A stretch of DNA of 11,309 nucleotides from Lachnospiraceae bacterium (GTDB lineage: Bacteria; Bacillota_A; Clostridia; Lachnospirales; Lachnospiraceae). The translations under genes and the position numbers were made by a program. Numbering within the stretch: position 1 is the stretch's first letter; every line of letters begins with the position of its first letter. The notes below the pieces were generated by a model. The model ran no database searches. It was not told the origin of the DNA and saw nothing but the letters and a program-made list of their open reading frames with translations. Location: positions 1 to 11,309 of the forward strand of contig JAILPG010000097.1 of the NCBI GenBank assembly GCA_024699595.1, in the 5' to 3' direction. Below, in pieces: positions 1 through 6,390 of the stretch.

Positions 1-45
1 CATTTTTGTGCTTGCATGAAAGCGTCTGAATTTGGGACCCGCCCG

Positions 46-65
46 TGTCATCTGTCAGTATGACA
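46..65. repeat. Short perfect inverted repeat upstream of the leader-peptide gene
   Basis: TGTCAT (46-51) is the exact reverse complement of ATGACA (60-65), separated by 8 bases. It lies 40 bases before the start codon at 106, just before an AT-rich stretch (GATAAATAA, 67-75) that could serve as a weak -10 region. It could be an operator-like site or chance; six-base arms are short. No convincing -35/-10 pair could be assigned here. Confidence 0.3.
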
Positions 66-105
66 TGATAAATAAGTCCGGTTTTATCGGCAGAAAGGAG
101 ACAAC

Positions 106-357
106 ATGAAATCAGATTACAGAATAGATGATGAGCTTTTACAGGATGTTTCCGGAGGAACCAACCGCGCGGTCGGAGCTTACACAAAGAGCGATATCAA
201 CGATGCTGTAAACAATATCGACAGGAACAAGAATCAGAATCAGAACCCGATCGGGATTCTTCGCTCCATTACCGGAGAAAAGAAGACCGCACAGCTTGAT
301 GCACAGGTTGTCAAGGTGGTATCGGGTGATGACCGCAATATCATAAGATCCGTATAA
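106..357 (+). CDS. Small precursor protein with a double-glycine (ComC/bacteriocin-type) leader, function unknown
   Basis: An 83-residue product. The start is supported by AAAGGAG (94-100) five bases before ATG. The first 18 residues, MKSDYRIDDELLQDVSGG, fit the double-glycine leader consensus: Ile at -12, Leu at -7, Val at -4 and Gly-Gly at -2/-1, though the usual Glu at -8 is a Leu with Glu at -9. Such leaders are cleaved after GG by the C39 peptidase domain of ABC exporters (PCAT/ComA type), so the inferred mature product is about 65 residues beginning TNRAVGAY. That core is hydrophilic, rich in Asn, Asp, Gln and Lys, with no Cys and no glycine-zipper or hydrophobic stretch, so it does not look like a lantibiotic or a classical pore-forming class II bacteriocin. 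A signalling or other secreted peptide is possible. No exporter, immunity or modification gene is visible nearby. A short cytosolic protein with a chance GG motif remains the alternative. Confidence 0.7.
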   Translation: MKSDYRIDDELLQDVSGGTNRAVGAYTKSDINDAVNNIDRNKNQNQNPIGILRSITGEKKTAQLDAQVVKVVSGDDRNIIRSV

Positions 358-360
358 GGA

Positions 361-384
361 CAGGAGATCTTCTTAGATATCCTG
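361..384. terminator. Putative bidirectional terminator between convergent genes
   Basis: A 10-base stem (361-370 with 375-384) with one internal mismatch and a TCTT loop sits between the stop of the leader-peptide gene (357) and the stop of the channel gene on the other strand (404). The downstream tract on the plus strand is only CTCTTT, and on the minus strand TCCTTATA, so the U-tracts are weak. The convergent arrangement is the main support. Confidence 0.5.
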
Positions 385-403
385 CTCTTTGGATATGCAT
401 GTT

Positions 404-3322
404 TTATTCCTCACGGTTGCTCAGTACGACCTGAGGGAACGGAACGTTTATACCGTTTCTGTCAAACATAAGCTTGATCTCTCTGTTGAAGGCTCTTCTT
501 GTGGGAGTCATATGCTCTTCCTTGCAGTAGAGCCTGAAGCGGAGGTTGACGGAGGAATCTCCGAATGAGTCTACACCGACATACTTTGGCCCTTCCAACA
601 GGGTCGGTATGTTCTTTTTTATTTCCGGAAGTTCTTTTGCAAATATCTCTTCGAGCTTTCTTAGATCATCCGAATACTCCGAACCGATCACCACATCACA
701 GAAGGACACCTTTTGCGAGAGGTTTTCCACGTTTCCGAGATTTGTATTGTTAAATATCTTTATATTATTGTGATCAAGGTCGAATATCTTGGTCGTCCTT
801 ATGCCTATCTCCTGGATGATACCCCTGTAATCGCCTACCATTACCATATCGCCTACCTTGAACACGCCCTCAAAGACTATGAACAGACCTTCGAGCACGT
901 CGGCGATGAGCTTCTGTGCGCCGAAACCGATGACAGCCGTTAAGATTCCTGCCGATGCAAGCAGGGTTCCTGTCTCAACGCCGAGCTTTCCGAGACAGGA
1001 GAAGATCGCACCGAGCACAGCGATGTAATCGGCGAAGCTTATCAGCATCTTGCATACCGTCTCGCCCCTCTGGTCAAGCGTATTCTTCATGATCTTTAAG
1101 ATATAGGTGACGATCGCGGTGATGAAGCAGATCTTGCATATCGAGATAAAACAGGAGATGACAGCAAATATATTAAAGCCTTTGTCCCATTTTTCATCCA
1201 TTACATATCTCATAACGGAGCCGTCCGCAAACAGCCGGTTTTTAAGGGCATCCGCCAGAAATACAGATCCGCACACCACTATTGCGACAAGACCAAGATA
1301 GGTCTTTATCCTCTCCTCAGCCGTGGTATTTTTCACATATGCATGCAGCCTGTCAAAGAAAAATCCGCTCTCTGATCCTGAATCGGTATTATCGGAGCTG
1401 GATTCGGTTGTTACCACCTTGCCGCAGTAGAGGATGATCACTATGCAGAAGAGGAAAAAGGCTGCTGCTGCAGTGGCGGCAGTGCTTAGGATCCTCGGGA
1501 AGCTCTGTGCTTCGAGCTTTTCATAAGGCACAGCAACATATAAGAGCATGTCTCCGGTCTCTATACATTCACTGAACAGCTTTTCGCCGTTTAGGGTTAT
1601 ATAGCCGCTGTAGCCGTCTCTGAGCTGTTTTTCATTAAGCCCGTACTCCATGGCCTCTTTGCCTATGTAGGTTGAGTTGGGGTGATATACGAACTTGCCG
1701 GTTGTCTTGTCGATCGCAAAAGCATAGGAATCATTTGTCCCGTTAAAGGTACCGAGGACGTTTGAGATATCTCCTGTATTCAGGGCTTTCTGCATGGCTT
1801 CGGGATTGATGGCAAGCTGTACAAAGCCGTCCGGATTCCCTTCTTTATCGATCAGGATGCTTCCGCAGAACAGATAGGGAGTATTTAAGTAAGTATCGTC
1901 CACCTCGCTTGCGATATAGCTCGGTATTCCATACAGGAGCTTTCTGAAAGCATAGGAAGGATCTTCAGGCTCTTCGGAAAGCGTCAGTCCCTTGTAGGTG
2001 GAATCTGAGACTGTCACGCAGCCTGTTTTGTCATATATGAGGATGTGCTCGACATCGAGCGCCTGCGCCATCTCTATAAGTGCGTTCTTATCGGCCTTTT
2101 CGGGATTGTTGTTGATGAAGTCCGAAGCGATGAGTGCTTTGGTGATGAAGTGGCTGTTATAGTCCTCCTCGGTGCTCTTAAGCCCGTCCCTGTTCGTATC
2201 TATGAGCTCTGCGAGGTTATCAAGCTCCTGTCCGGAGGTGAAGAGCTGGATCGAGATCGTATACAGTGACTGGATAAAGAAGGATGAAATGATGATCACC
2301 ATAATGCAGACTGCAAACAGTCCCCACATTTTCTTGGTGAGGATCGAATGTATGCGGGCGCTTGAGTCTCTTGCCTCATCCTCCTCCCACATGATCATTA
2401 CCGCATAGAGTATCTGTAACAGTATGCAGGCAAAAATTATGAACATTATGACGAGCACGCAGACCCTTATGCTATGCAGGACATTGTTGGTATCTACGCC
2501 GCAGATGACATAGCTTTCCTCGTTTTCGATATAGCGTGATTTGCACATATAGCTTATGTCACTTATGTCCAGGGTAAAAGAGTAGCGGGATTTAAGCTTT
2601 GAAGAGTTTATCCCGATCTTTGACGGAGATTCGTTCATTATCTCCTCATCGGGGAAGTAGATGAAAGTATCCGCATCCTTTACTGCAAAGCAGATCCCGT
2701 TTAATCCGTAGGTGTTTCTTGAAAGGATCGACTTCCATGAGGTGGAGGTCCTGGTGATCTCGTCAAGCTCCTTGCTGGACTGCTCGATCACTATCTCGGC
2801 ATTATCGTCAACATACATACCGTAATAGTAGAGCGCAGCTCCCTCATCGGGATTATCGCTTCCCGTCTCTACGGAGATGCAGGCGGTAGCCTCGTGGGTA
2901 TCAAAGGTTTCCCTTAAGACATCGAAATTTTCCGCGGTAAAATCGATGCCCGTGGGAAGGGCGGAGGTTATAAGAACTCCGGAATTGGTCAGCACTATTA
3001 CGTTCTGTACGTCAAGTATGGATCTTAGCCTTTCCATGGAACGTTCGCCGAAACGTATTGAATCGTCATTTTTTGCATAATAGGCAGCGATCCGCGCCTT
3101 GGACTGATTGACGCTGTCGTAGCTTTCGTTTGCGCTTACCAGCACATCCCAGGAATCGGCAAGAGCCGTTTCCGTAGAGTCAAGCTTTGCGGTAAGATCC
3201 TTTTCATATACTGAATAGGAAAGCTTTGTCTGAAAGAGATTGAGAACGAAATAAACGGCGATAAGTGCGACTATTTCGAGGATTATCAGGACGATACCTT
3301 TGATTTTGATGTATTTTGGCAT
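404..3322 (-). CDS. MscS-family channel with two tandem extracytoplasmic Cache-like sensor modules
   Basis: A 972-residue membrane protein. The start at 3322 is chosen because AAAAGGAA precedes it by 7 bases; the open frame continues to 3424, but those extra 34 residues are basic and unlike a membrane-protein N-terminus. Predicted order: TM 8-30; outside domain about 31-284; TM 285-311; short cytoplasmic link; TM 333-356; second outside domain about 361-608; TM 611-634; Ser/Asp-rich linker; then TMs near 673-692, 714-743 and 762-779, and a pore-lining helix about 784-806 (LASAGILTAVIGFGAQ). This is followed by the MscS beta-domain (VFKVGDMVMVGDYRGIIQEIG, about 820-840) and a C-terminal alpha/beta part. 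Both outside domains carry a Cache-like strand (CFAVKDADTFIYFPDEE near 211; YAFAIDKTTGKFVYHPNS near 533, followed by YIGKE), suggesting an internal duplication. Ordinary small MscS is near 286 residues. The pore family is clear. The Cache assignment is by pattern only, and ligand gating is inference. Confidence 0.88.
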   Translation of the reverse strand: MPKYIKIKGIVLIILEIVALIAVYFVLNLFQTKLSYSVYEKDLTAKLDSTETALADSWDVLVSANESYDSVNQSKARIAAYYAKNDDSIRFGERSMERLRSILDVQNVIVLTNSGVLITSALPTGIDFTAENFDVLRETFDTHEATACISVETGSDNPDEGAALYYYGMYVDDNAEIVIEQSSKELDEITRTSTSWKSILSRNTYGLNGICFAVKDADTFIYFPDEEIMNESPSKIGINSSKLKSRYSFTLDISDISYMCKSRYIENEESYVICGVDTNNVLHSIRVCVLVIMFIIFACILLQILYAVMIMWEEDEARDSSARIHSILTKKMWGLFAVCIMVIIISSFFIQSLYTISIQLFTSGQELDNLAELIDTNRDGLKSTEEDYNSHFITKALIASDFINNNPEKADKNALIEMAQALDVEHILIYDKTGCVTVSDSTYKGLTLSEEPEDPSYAFRKLLYGIPSYIASEVDDTYLNTPYLFCGSILIDKEGNPDGFVQLAINPEAMQKALNTGDISNVLGTFNGTNDSYAFAIDKTTGKFVYHPNSTYIGKEAMEYGLNEKQLRDGYSGYITLNGEKLFSECIETGDMLLYVAVPYEKLEAQSFPRILSTAATAAAAFFLFCIVIILYCGKVVTTESSSDNTDSGSESGFFFDRLHAYVKNTTAEERIKTYLGLVAIVVCGSVFLADALKNRLFADGSVMRYVMDEKWDKGFNIFAVISCFISICKICFITAIVTYILKIMKNTLDQRGETVCKMLISFADYIAVLGAIFSCLGKLGVETGTLLASAGILTAVIGFGAQKLIADVLEGLFIVFEGVFKVGDMVMVGDYRGIIQEIGIRTTKIFDLDHNNIKIFNNTNLGNVENLSQKVSFCDVVIGSEYSDDLRKLEEIFAKELPEIKKNIPTLLEGPKYVGVDSFGDSSVNLRFRLYCKEEHMTPTRRAFNREIKLMFDRNGINVPFPQVVLSNREE

Positions 3323-3328
3323 GATCAA

Positions 3329-3336
3329 TTCCTTTT
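3329..3336 (-). promoter_or_regulatory. Ribosome binding site fixing the channel start at 3322
   Basis: On the minus strand AAAAGGAA lies just before the ATG at 3322, leaving a normal 7-base spacer after GGA. No comparable site precedes the in-frame ATG codons at 3424/3421. Confidence 0.75.
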
Positions 3337-3433
3337 GGGTTATGTTATGATGATAGGGTCGAAGAGTACAGATCCGAGTGTGCTTGCACAAACGAGGATT
3401 TGACCTTGAGACTCGTATCATCATAATATCGTA

Positions 3434-3461
3434 TTGACAGGAAAAATTAAAGTATTATATG
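3434..3461 (+). promoter_or_regulatory. Putative sigma-A promoter for the decarboxylase gene
   Basis: TTGACA (3434-3439), an exact -35 consensus, is followed after 16 bases by TATATG (3456-3461), a four-of-six match to the -10 box. Transcription would begin near 3468, giving a leader of about 70 bases before the ATG at 3539. Confidence 0.45.
3454..3459 (-). promoter_or_regulatory. Putative -10 box for the channel gene
   Basis: The minus strand reads TATAAT here, an exact -10 consensus, about 130 bases before the channel start at 3322. No good -35 match lies 16-18 bases upstream. The box overlaps the plus-strand promoter proposed at 3434-3461, so the two divergent genes may compete for polymerase. 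Confidence 0.35.
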
Positions 3462-3538
3462 ACAATGGAAAAAAAGATTTGCAGTCAGATCTTTAATTTT
3501 TCATTTTCTGATGATTTCAGAAAGGATCCATCCCGGAA

Positions 3539-5074
3539 ATGAACGGCAGGAATTCTTTATATAACGACATAGACCGGTATCTTGGGAAAAATCTGTATCC
3601 CCTCCACATGCCGGGCCACAAGAGGAGGGGTGAGGAATTATTACAGATCGTGCGCAGATATGATCTTACCGAGATCCCGGGTACGGACGATCTTCACAGA
3701 GCTGAAGGGATGCTGCTTTCTGCCATGCAGAGGACAGCTGATCTTTACGGTGCCTGTCGCACTTTTTACCTTGTAAACGGGAGCACCGTTGGAATGCTTT
3801 CTGCCCTGACGGCGCTTGGAAAAAGAGGAGAGACCGTCATTGCGGCTAGAAACTGCCATATCTGTGTCGCCCATGCTGTCGAGACGGGTGCACTCAAGGT
3901 AAAATGGGTGCTGCCCTGCTATGATGAAGCTTTCGGGATCTGTACGAAGATCCCGCCTGAAAGCATACAGAAAGCAATAGATGAAACGGTCACAGAGACC
4001 GGGATAAAACCGGCCTGTGTGGTCATCACAAGCCCTACATATGAGGGAGTTTTATCGGACATTAAAACAATATCCGCTATCTGCCACGAAGCAGGGATTC
4101 CACTTATAGTCGATGAGGCGCACGGAGCCCATCTGAGATTTGCAGAGGGTCAGAAAGATGCGATCGCACTCGGTGCGGATGTAGTAATACAGAGCCCCCA
4201 TAAGACCCTTTGCTCCCTTACACAGACGGCATGGATGCACATATCATCATATGCTGTAGACACATTCCCCGACATATGCGAAAGGATCGGGGAGAAGCTG
4301 TCGGTATTCGAGACGAGCTCACCGTCGTATCCTCTGATGATGAGTCTTGACGAATGCACGGGGATACTTGCGGAAAAAGGAGCGGAGCTTTCATCCCATT
4401 ACTGTGCCATGCTCGATGAGCTTTATGGAAAGCTTGCGTCGCTTAAGAATCTGAAGGTATACGGGATTTACGGCCGGTATTCTTCTCCTGCGGGGAAAAC
4501 AGAAGAGGATCCGGAGCGCGGGACATATAAGGATAATAAAGTATTAAAGGGAAATTTTGGCCATGACAGGGGAAAGCTTCTCATAAACTGCGAGGGTACC
4601 TCGTTTGACGCAGAAGAGTTTGCAAGATGCCTCAGGGATGAATACGGCTTTGAAGCGGAGTATGCAAAAGGCCGCAATGTACTGCTCATGCTTACGATGT
4701 GGGATGATGAGGATAAGATAAGAGAGCTTTCGCAGGCGCTTGTAAGCCTTGACGGGGTATCAGAGGAAGATACTGCGCATGATGAAGGCACTCCGAAAAT
4801 GAACATATTCCCCAGGATCCCCCAAAGCGTCATGACGATATCGGAAGCTTTGGAGTCGGAAGGTGAGCCGGTGCCGTATGATGAGCTTGTATCGGGGGAT
4901 CGAATCTGCAGGGAATATGTGTATAACTATCCTCCGGGGATCCCGATACTTGTACCCGGTGAGATCATAGACAAAGAGATGTGTGATCACCTGATGATGC
5001 TTGGTAAGACGGGATGCAGTCCTTACGGCAGCCGCTCAAAAACGGATGATCGCATTTTCTGCGTGAAGAGATAG
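3539..5074 (+). CDS. Orn/Lys/Arg decarboxylase-family PLP enzyme (fold type I)
   Basis: A 511-residue cytosolic enzyme of the group that decarboxylates arginine, lysine or ornithine to agmatine, cadaverine or putrescine. Visible motifs in family order are HMPGHK (23-28), DLTEIPGTDDLH (42-53), the cofactor-phosphate loop VNGSTVGM (79-86), SPTYEGVLSDI (165-175), VDEAHGAHL (191-199, with the PLP-ring Asp192 and His) and SPHKTL, whose Lys222 should form the Schiff base with PLP. The C-terminal domain carries YNYPPGIPILVPGE. Length is close to the short Bacillus YaaO/SpeA type (about 480-490) rather than the 700-plus-residue biodegradative enzymes. A hydrophilic stretch near 315-340 (TEEDPERGTYKDNK) looks like a small insertion. 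The ATG has AAGGA 12 bases upstream, a rather long spacer. Substrate cannot be told from sequence alone. No speE, speB or antiporter gene adjoins it, so its role in polyamine supply or acid resistance is open. Confidence 0.9.
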   Translation: MNGRNSLYNDIDRYLGKNLYPLHMPGHKRRGEELLQIVRRYDLTEIPGTDDLHRAEGMLLSAMQRTADLYGACRTFYLVNGSTVGMLSALTALGKRGETVIAARNCHICVAHAVETGALKVKWVLPCYDEAFGICTKIPPESIQKAIDETVTETGIKPACVVITSPTYEGVLSDIKTISAICHEAGIPLIVDEAHGAHLRFAEGQKDAIALGADVVIQSPHKTLCSLTQTAWMHISSYAVDTFPDICERIGEKLSVFETSSPSYPLMMSLDECTGILAEKGAELSSHYCAMLDELYGKLASLKNLKVYGIYGRYSSPAGKTEEDPERGTYKDNKVLKGNFGHDRGKLLINCEGTSFDAEEFARCLRDEYGFEAEYAKGRNVLLMLTMWDDEDKIRELSQALVSLDGVSEEDTAHDEGTPKMNIFPRIPQSVMTISEALESEGEPVPYDELVSGDRICREYVYNYPPGIPILVPGEIIDKEMCDHLMMLGKTGCSPYGSRSKTDDRIFCVKR

Positions 5075-5103
5075 GAGTTTTTTGTTTACCGAGGAGATTT
5101 TTT

Positions 5104-5112
5104 TGCTATAAT
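5104..5112 (+). promoter_or_regulatory. Extended -10 promoter ahead of the RsbW-like/tcdA gene run
   Basis: TGCTATAAT is a perfect TGn-TATAAT extended -10 element (TATAAT at 5107-5112). A poor -35 (TTTACC, 5085-5090) lies 16 bases upstream, which is tolerable with an extended -10. Transcription would start near 5119, about 45 bases before the ATG at 5164. No terminator hairpin was found between the decarboxylase stop (5074) and this point, so readthrough may also feed the run. Confidence 0.6.
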
Positions 5113-5131
5113 GATAATGTTGGGGGCGGGG

Positions 5132-5173
5132 ATGCATACGATTGCTGCAGAAAGTGTACGGATATGGAAATAA
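5132..5173 (+). CDS. Possible 13-codon leader ORF overlapping the start of the RsbW-like gene
   Basis: ATG at 5132 opens a 13-codon frame (MHTIAAESVRIWK) ending with TAA at 5171-5173, seven bases past the start codon of the RsbW-like gene in another frame. A G-run (GGGGG, 5122-5126) at normal distance could act as a weak wobble Shine-Dalgarno. The downstream gene has no clear binding site of its own, so ribosomes ending here might reinitiate at 5164. This is speculative, and such a short frame can occur by chance. Confidence 0.2.
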   Translation: MHTIAAESVRIWK

Positions 5174-5595
5174 AGCTTGAAGCCGTTCTGGAAAATCTTG
5201 AAAGAGTAAATGATGCCATTGAACAGGTGCTGGTACCGGCAGAATGTCCGATGAAGGTATTGATCCAGGTAAAGATAGCCGTGGAGGAAATGTTCGTCAA
5301 TGTATGCCACTACGCATATGAAGACGAGATAGGCATGATAACGGTAGCTGCGGATATAGTTGATATAGCGGATAAGGAAACGGGAAAGCTCAAAAAGGGC
5401 GTAAAGGTCGTCCTTACCGATCAGGGTATCCCTTACGATCCGCTTGCAAAAGAAGATCCTGACGTCACTCTTTCGCTCGAAGAAAGACCCATAGGCGGCC
5501 TGGGTATATACATGGTAAAAAAGAGCATGGATGAGGTTTTTTACCAGTATGAAAACAATTCCAATATTTTTACCATGATCAAGGCTTTCAGATGA
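5164..5595 (+). CDS. RsbW/SpoIIAB-type ATP-binding protein (anti-sigma factor-like serine kinase, GHKL fold)
   Basis: A 143-residue soluble protein, the usual length for RsbW/SpoIIAB single-domain GHKL ATPases. The N-box is VKIAVEEMFVNVCHYAY (36-52; Glu41 and Asn46 expected to contact catalytic water and Mg-ATP), the G1 box is LTDQGIPYDP (84-93; Asp86 binds adenine) and the G2 box is GGLGIYMVKK (111-120). Family members phosphorylate an STAS anti-anti-sigma protein and/or bind a sigma factor; others act in serine-phosphatase switches. No STAS, sigma or PP2C gene is in the window, so the partner is unknown. The ATG at 5164 has only a weak GAAAG upstream; no earlier in-frame start was found. 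The stop overlaps the next gene's start by four bases (ATGA), indicating translational coupling with tcdA. Family is confident; the specific anti-sigma role is inferred. Confidence 0.85.
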   Translation: MEIKLEAVLENLERVNDAIEQVLVPAECPMKVLIQVKIAVEEMFVNVCHYAYEDEIGMITVAADIVDIADKETGKLKKGVKVVLTDQGIPYDPLAKEDPDVTLSLEERPIGGLGIYMVKKSMDEVFYQYENNSNIFTMIKAFR

Positions 5596-6329
5596 ATACC
5601 GAAGACCGTTTTTCAAGGACAGCGATGTTATTCGGAGAGGACGCCCTTATGCGGCTTAAGAAAGCAAGGGTTGCAGTCTTCGGAATAGGCGGAGTGGGCG
5701 GATATGTTACCGAGGCTCTTGCAAGAAGCGGCATCGGCACACTTGATCTCATAGATAACGATAAAGTGAGCATTTCCAACATAAACAGGCAGATTATAGC
5801 CCTTACATCCACCATCGGGCGATTCAAGACAGATGTTGCAAGGGAAAGGGTACTTGATATCAATCCCGATGCAGAGGTCAATGTATACAGGACATTTTAC
5901 ATGCCGGACACATCGGATCAGTTTGACCTTTCTATATATGACTACATCATAGATGCGATAGATACGGTGACCGGCAAGATCGAGCTCATTGTGAATGCAA
6001 AAAGAGCGGGAGCCCGGATCATAAGCTGTATGGGTGCAGGCAACAAGCTTGACCCCTCAGGCTTCATCGTAAGCGATGTCTACAGCACTTCGGTATGTCC
6101 GCTGGCAAAAGTCATGAGACGCGAGCTTAAGAAACGCGGGATAGAGGGTCTGAAGGTCGTTTATTCAAAAGAGGTTCCCGTTACCCCGGATCTTAAGGGT
6201 ATTGATACTGATCCTGACGGGACCGTATCGGGGAGGCATATCCCCGGAAGCAATGCTTTTGTACCGGCTGCGGCAGGGCTTGTGCTCGCAGGCGAGGTGG
6301 TACGGGACATAGCGGGCATCAGACTGTGA
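5592..6329 (+). CDS. tcdA: tRNA threonylcarbamoyladenosine dehydratase (ThiF/MoeB/HesA superfamily, TcdA/CsdL type)
   Basis: A 245-residue E1-like enzyme. TcdA uses ATP to dehydrate and cyclise t6A at position 37 of ANN-decoding tRNAs to ct6A. The Rossmann ATP site is VFGIGGVGGYV (29-39), followed by ALARSGIGTLDLIDND (42-57) with adenylation Arg45 and Asp57, ISNINRQ (61-67), Lys79, and DAID (121-124). CMGAGNKLDP (146-155) and the C-terminal GSNAFVPAAAGLVLAGEVV (219-237) match the TcdA branch rather than MoeB or ThiF, which carry zinc-binding CxxC pairs; I see none here. E. coli TcdA is about 268 residues, while Firmicute forms are nearer 250. The ATG lies inside the stop of the RsbW-like gene (ATGA overlap), so expression probably depends on coupling. 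There is no adjacent sufE/csdE partner, as is common in Firmicutes. Confidence 0.88.
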   Translation: MNTEDRFSRTAMLFGEDALMRLKKARVAVFGIGGVGGYVTEALARSGIGTLDLIDNDKVSISNINRQIIALTSTIGRFKTDVARERVLDINPDAEVNVYRTFYMPDTSDQFDLSIYDYIIDAIDTVTGKIELIVNAKRAGARIISCMGAGNKLDPSGFIVSDVYSTSVCPLAKVMRRELKKRGIEGLKVVYSKEVPVTPDLKGIDTDPDGTVSGRHIPGSNAFVPAAAGLVLAGEVVRDIAGIRL

Positions 6330-6373
6330 GAGATCCTTTTGACTGCGGTTTATGACGTAACGGTAAACAGTAG

Positions 6374-6390
6374 CGATATGGAGAATATCG
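6374..6390 (+). promoter_or_regulatory. Ribosome binding site of cysE displayed in the loop of a small hairpin
   Basis: CGATAT (6374-6379) and ATATCG (6385-6390) are exact inverted repeats that enclose GGAGA, the Shine-Dalgarno sequence for the ATG at 6391. The 3' arm abuts the start codon. A six-base stem is weak, so any effect on initiation would be modest. Confidence 0.4.

Noticed and set aside
84..91. TTATCGGC, a minus-strand match to the SigD -10 box (also at 2088-2095)
   Set aside because: No TTTA (-35 complement) occurs at the required distance in either place.
106..357. A complete bacteriocin/RiPP biosynthetic cluster
   Set aside because: Only the precursor-like gene is present; there is no modification enzyme, exporter or immunity protein in the window.
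3323..3424. 34-residue N-terminal extension of the channel frame starting at 3424
   Set aside because: No ribosome binding site precedes it, its composition is unlike a membrane-protein start, and AAAAGGAA clearly supports 3322.
4468..5616. Long open frames on the minus strand (4468-4833 and 5086-5616)
   Set aside because: They lie opposite the decarboxylase and RsbW-like genes, have low-complexity or basic translations without motifs, and lack good start sites.
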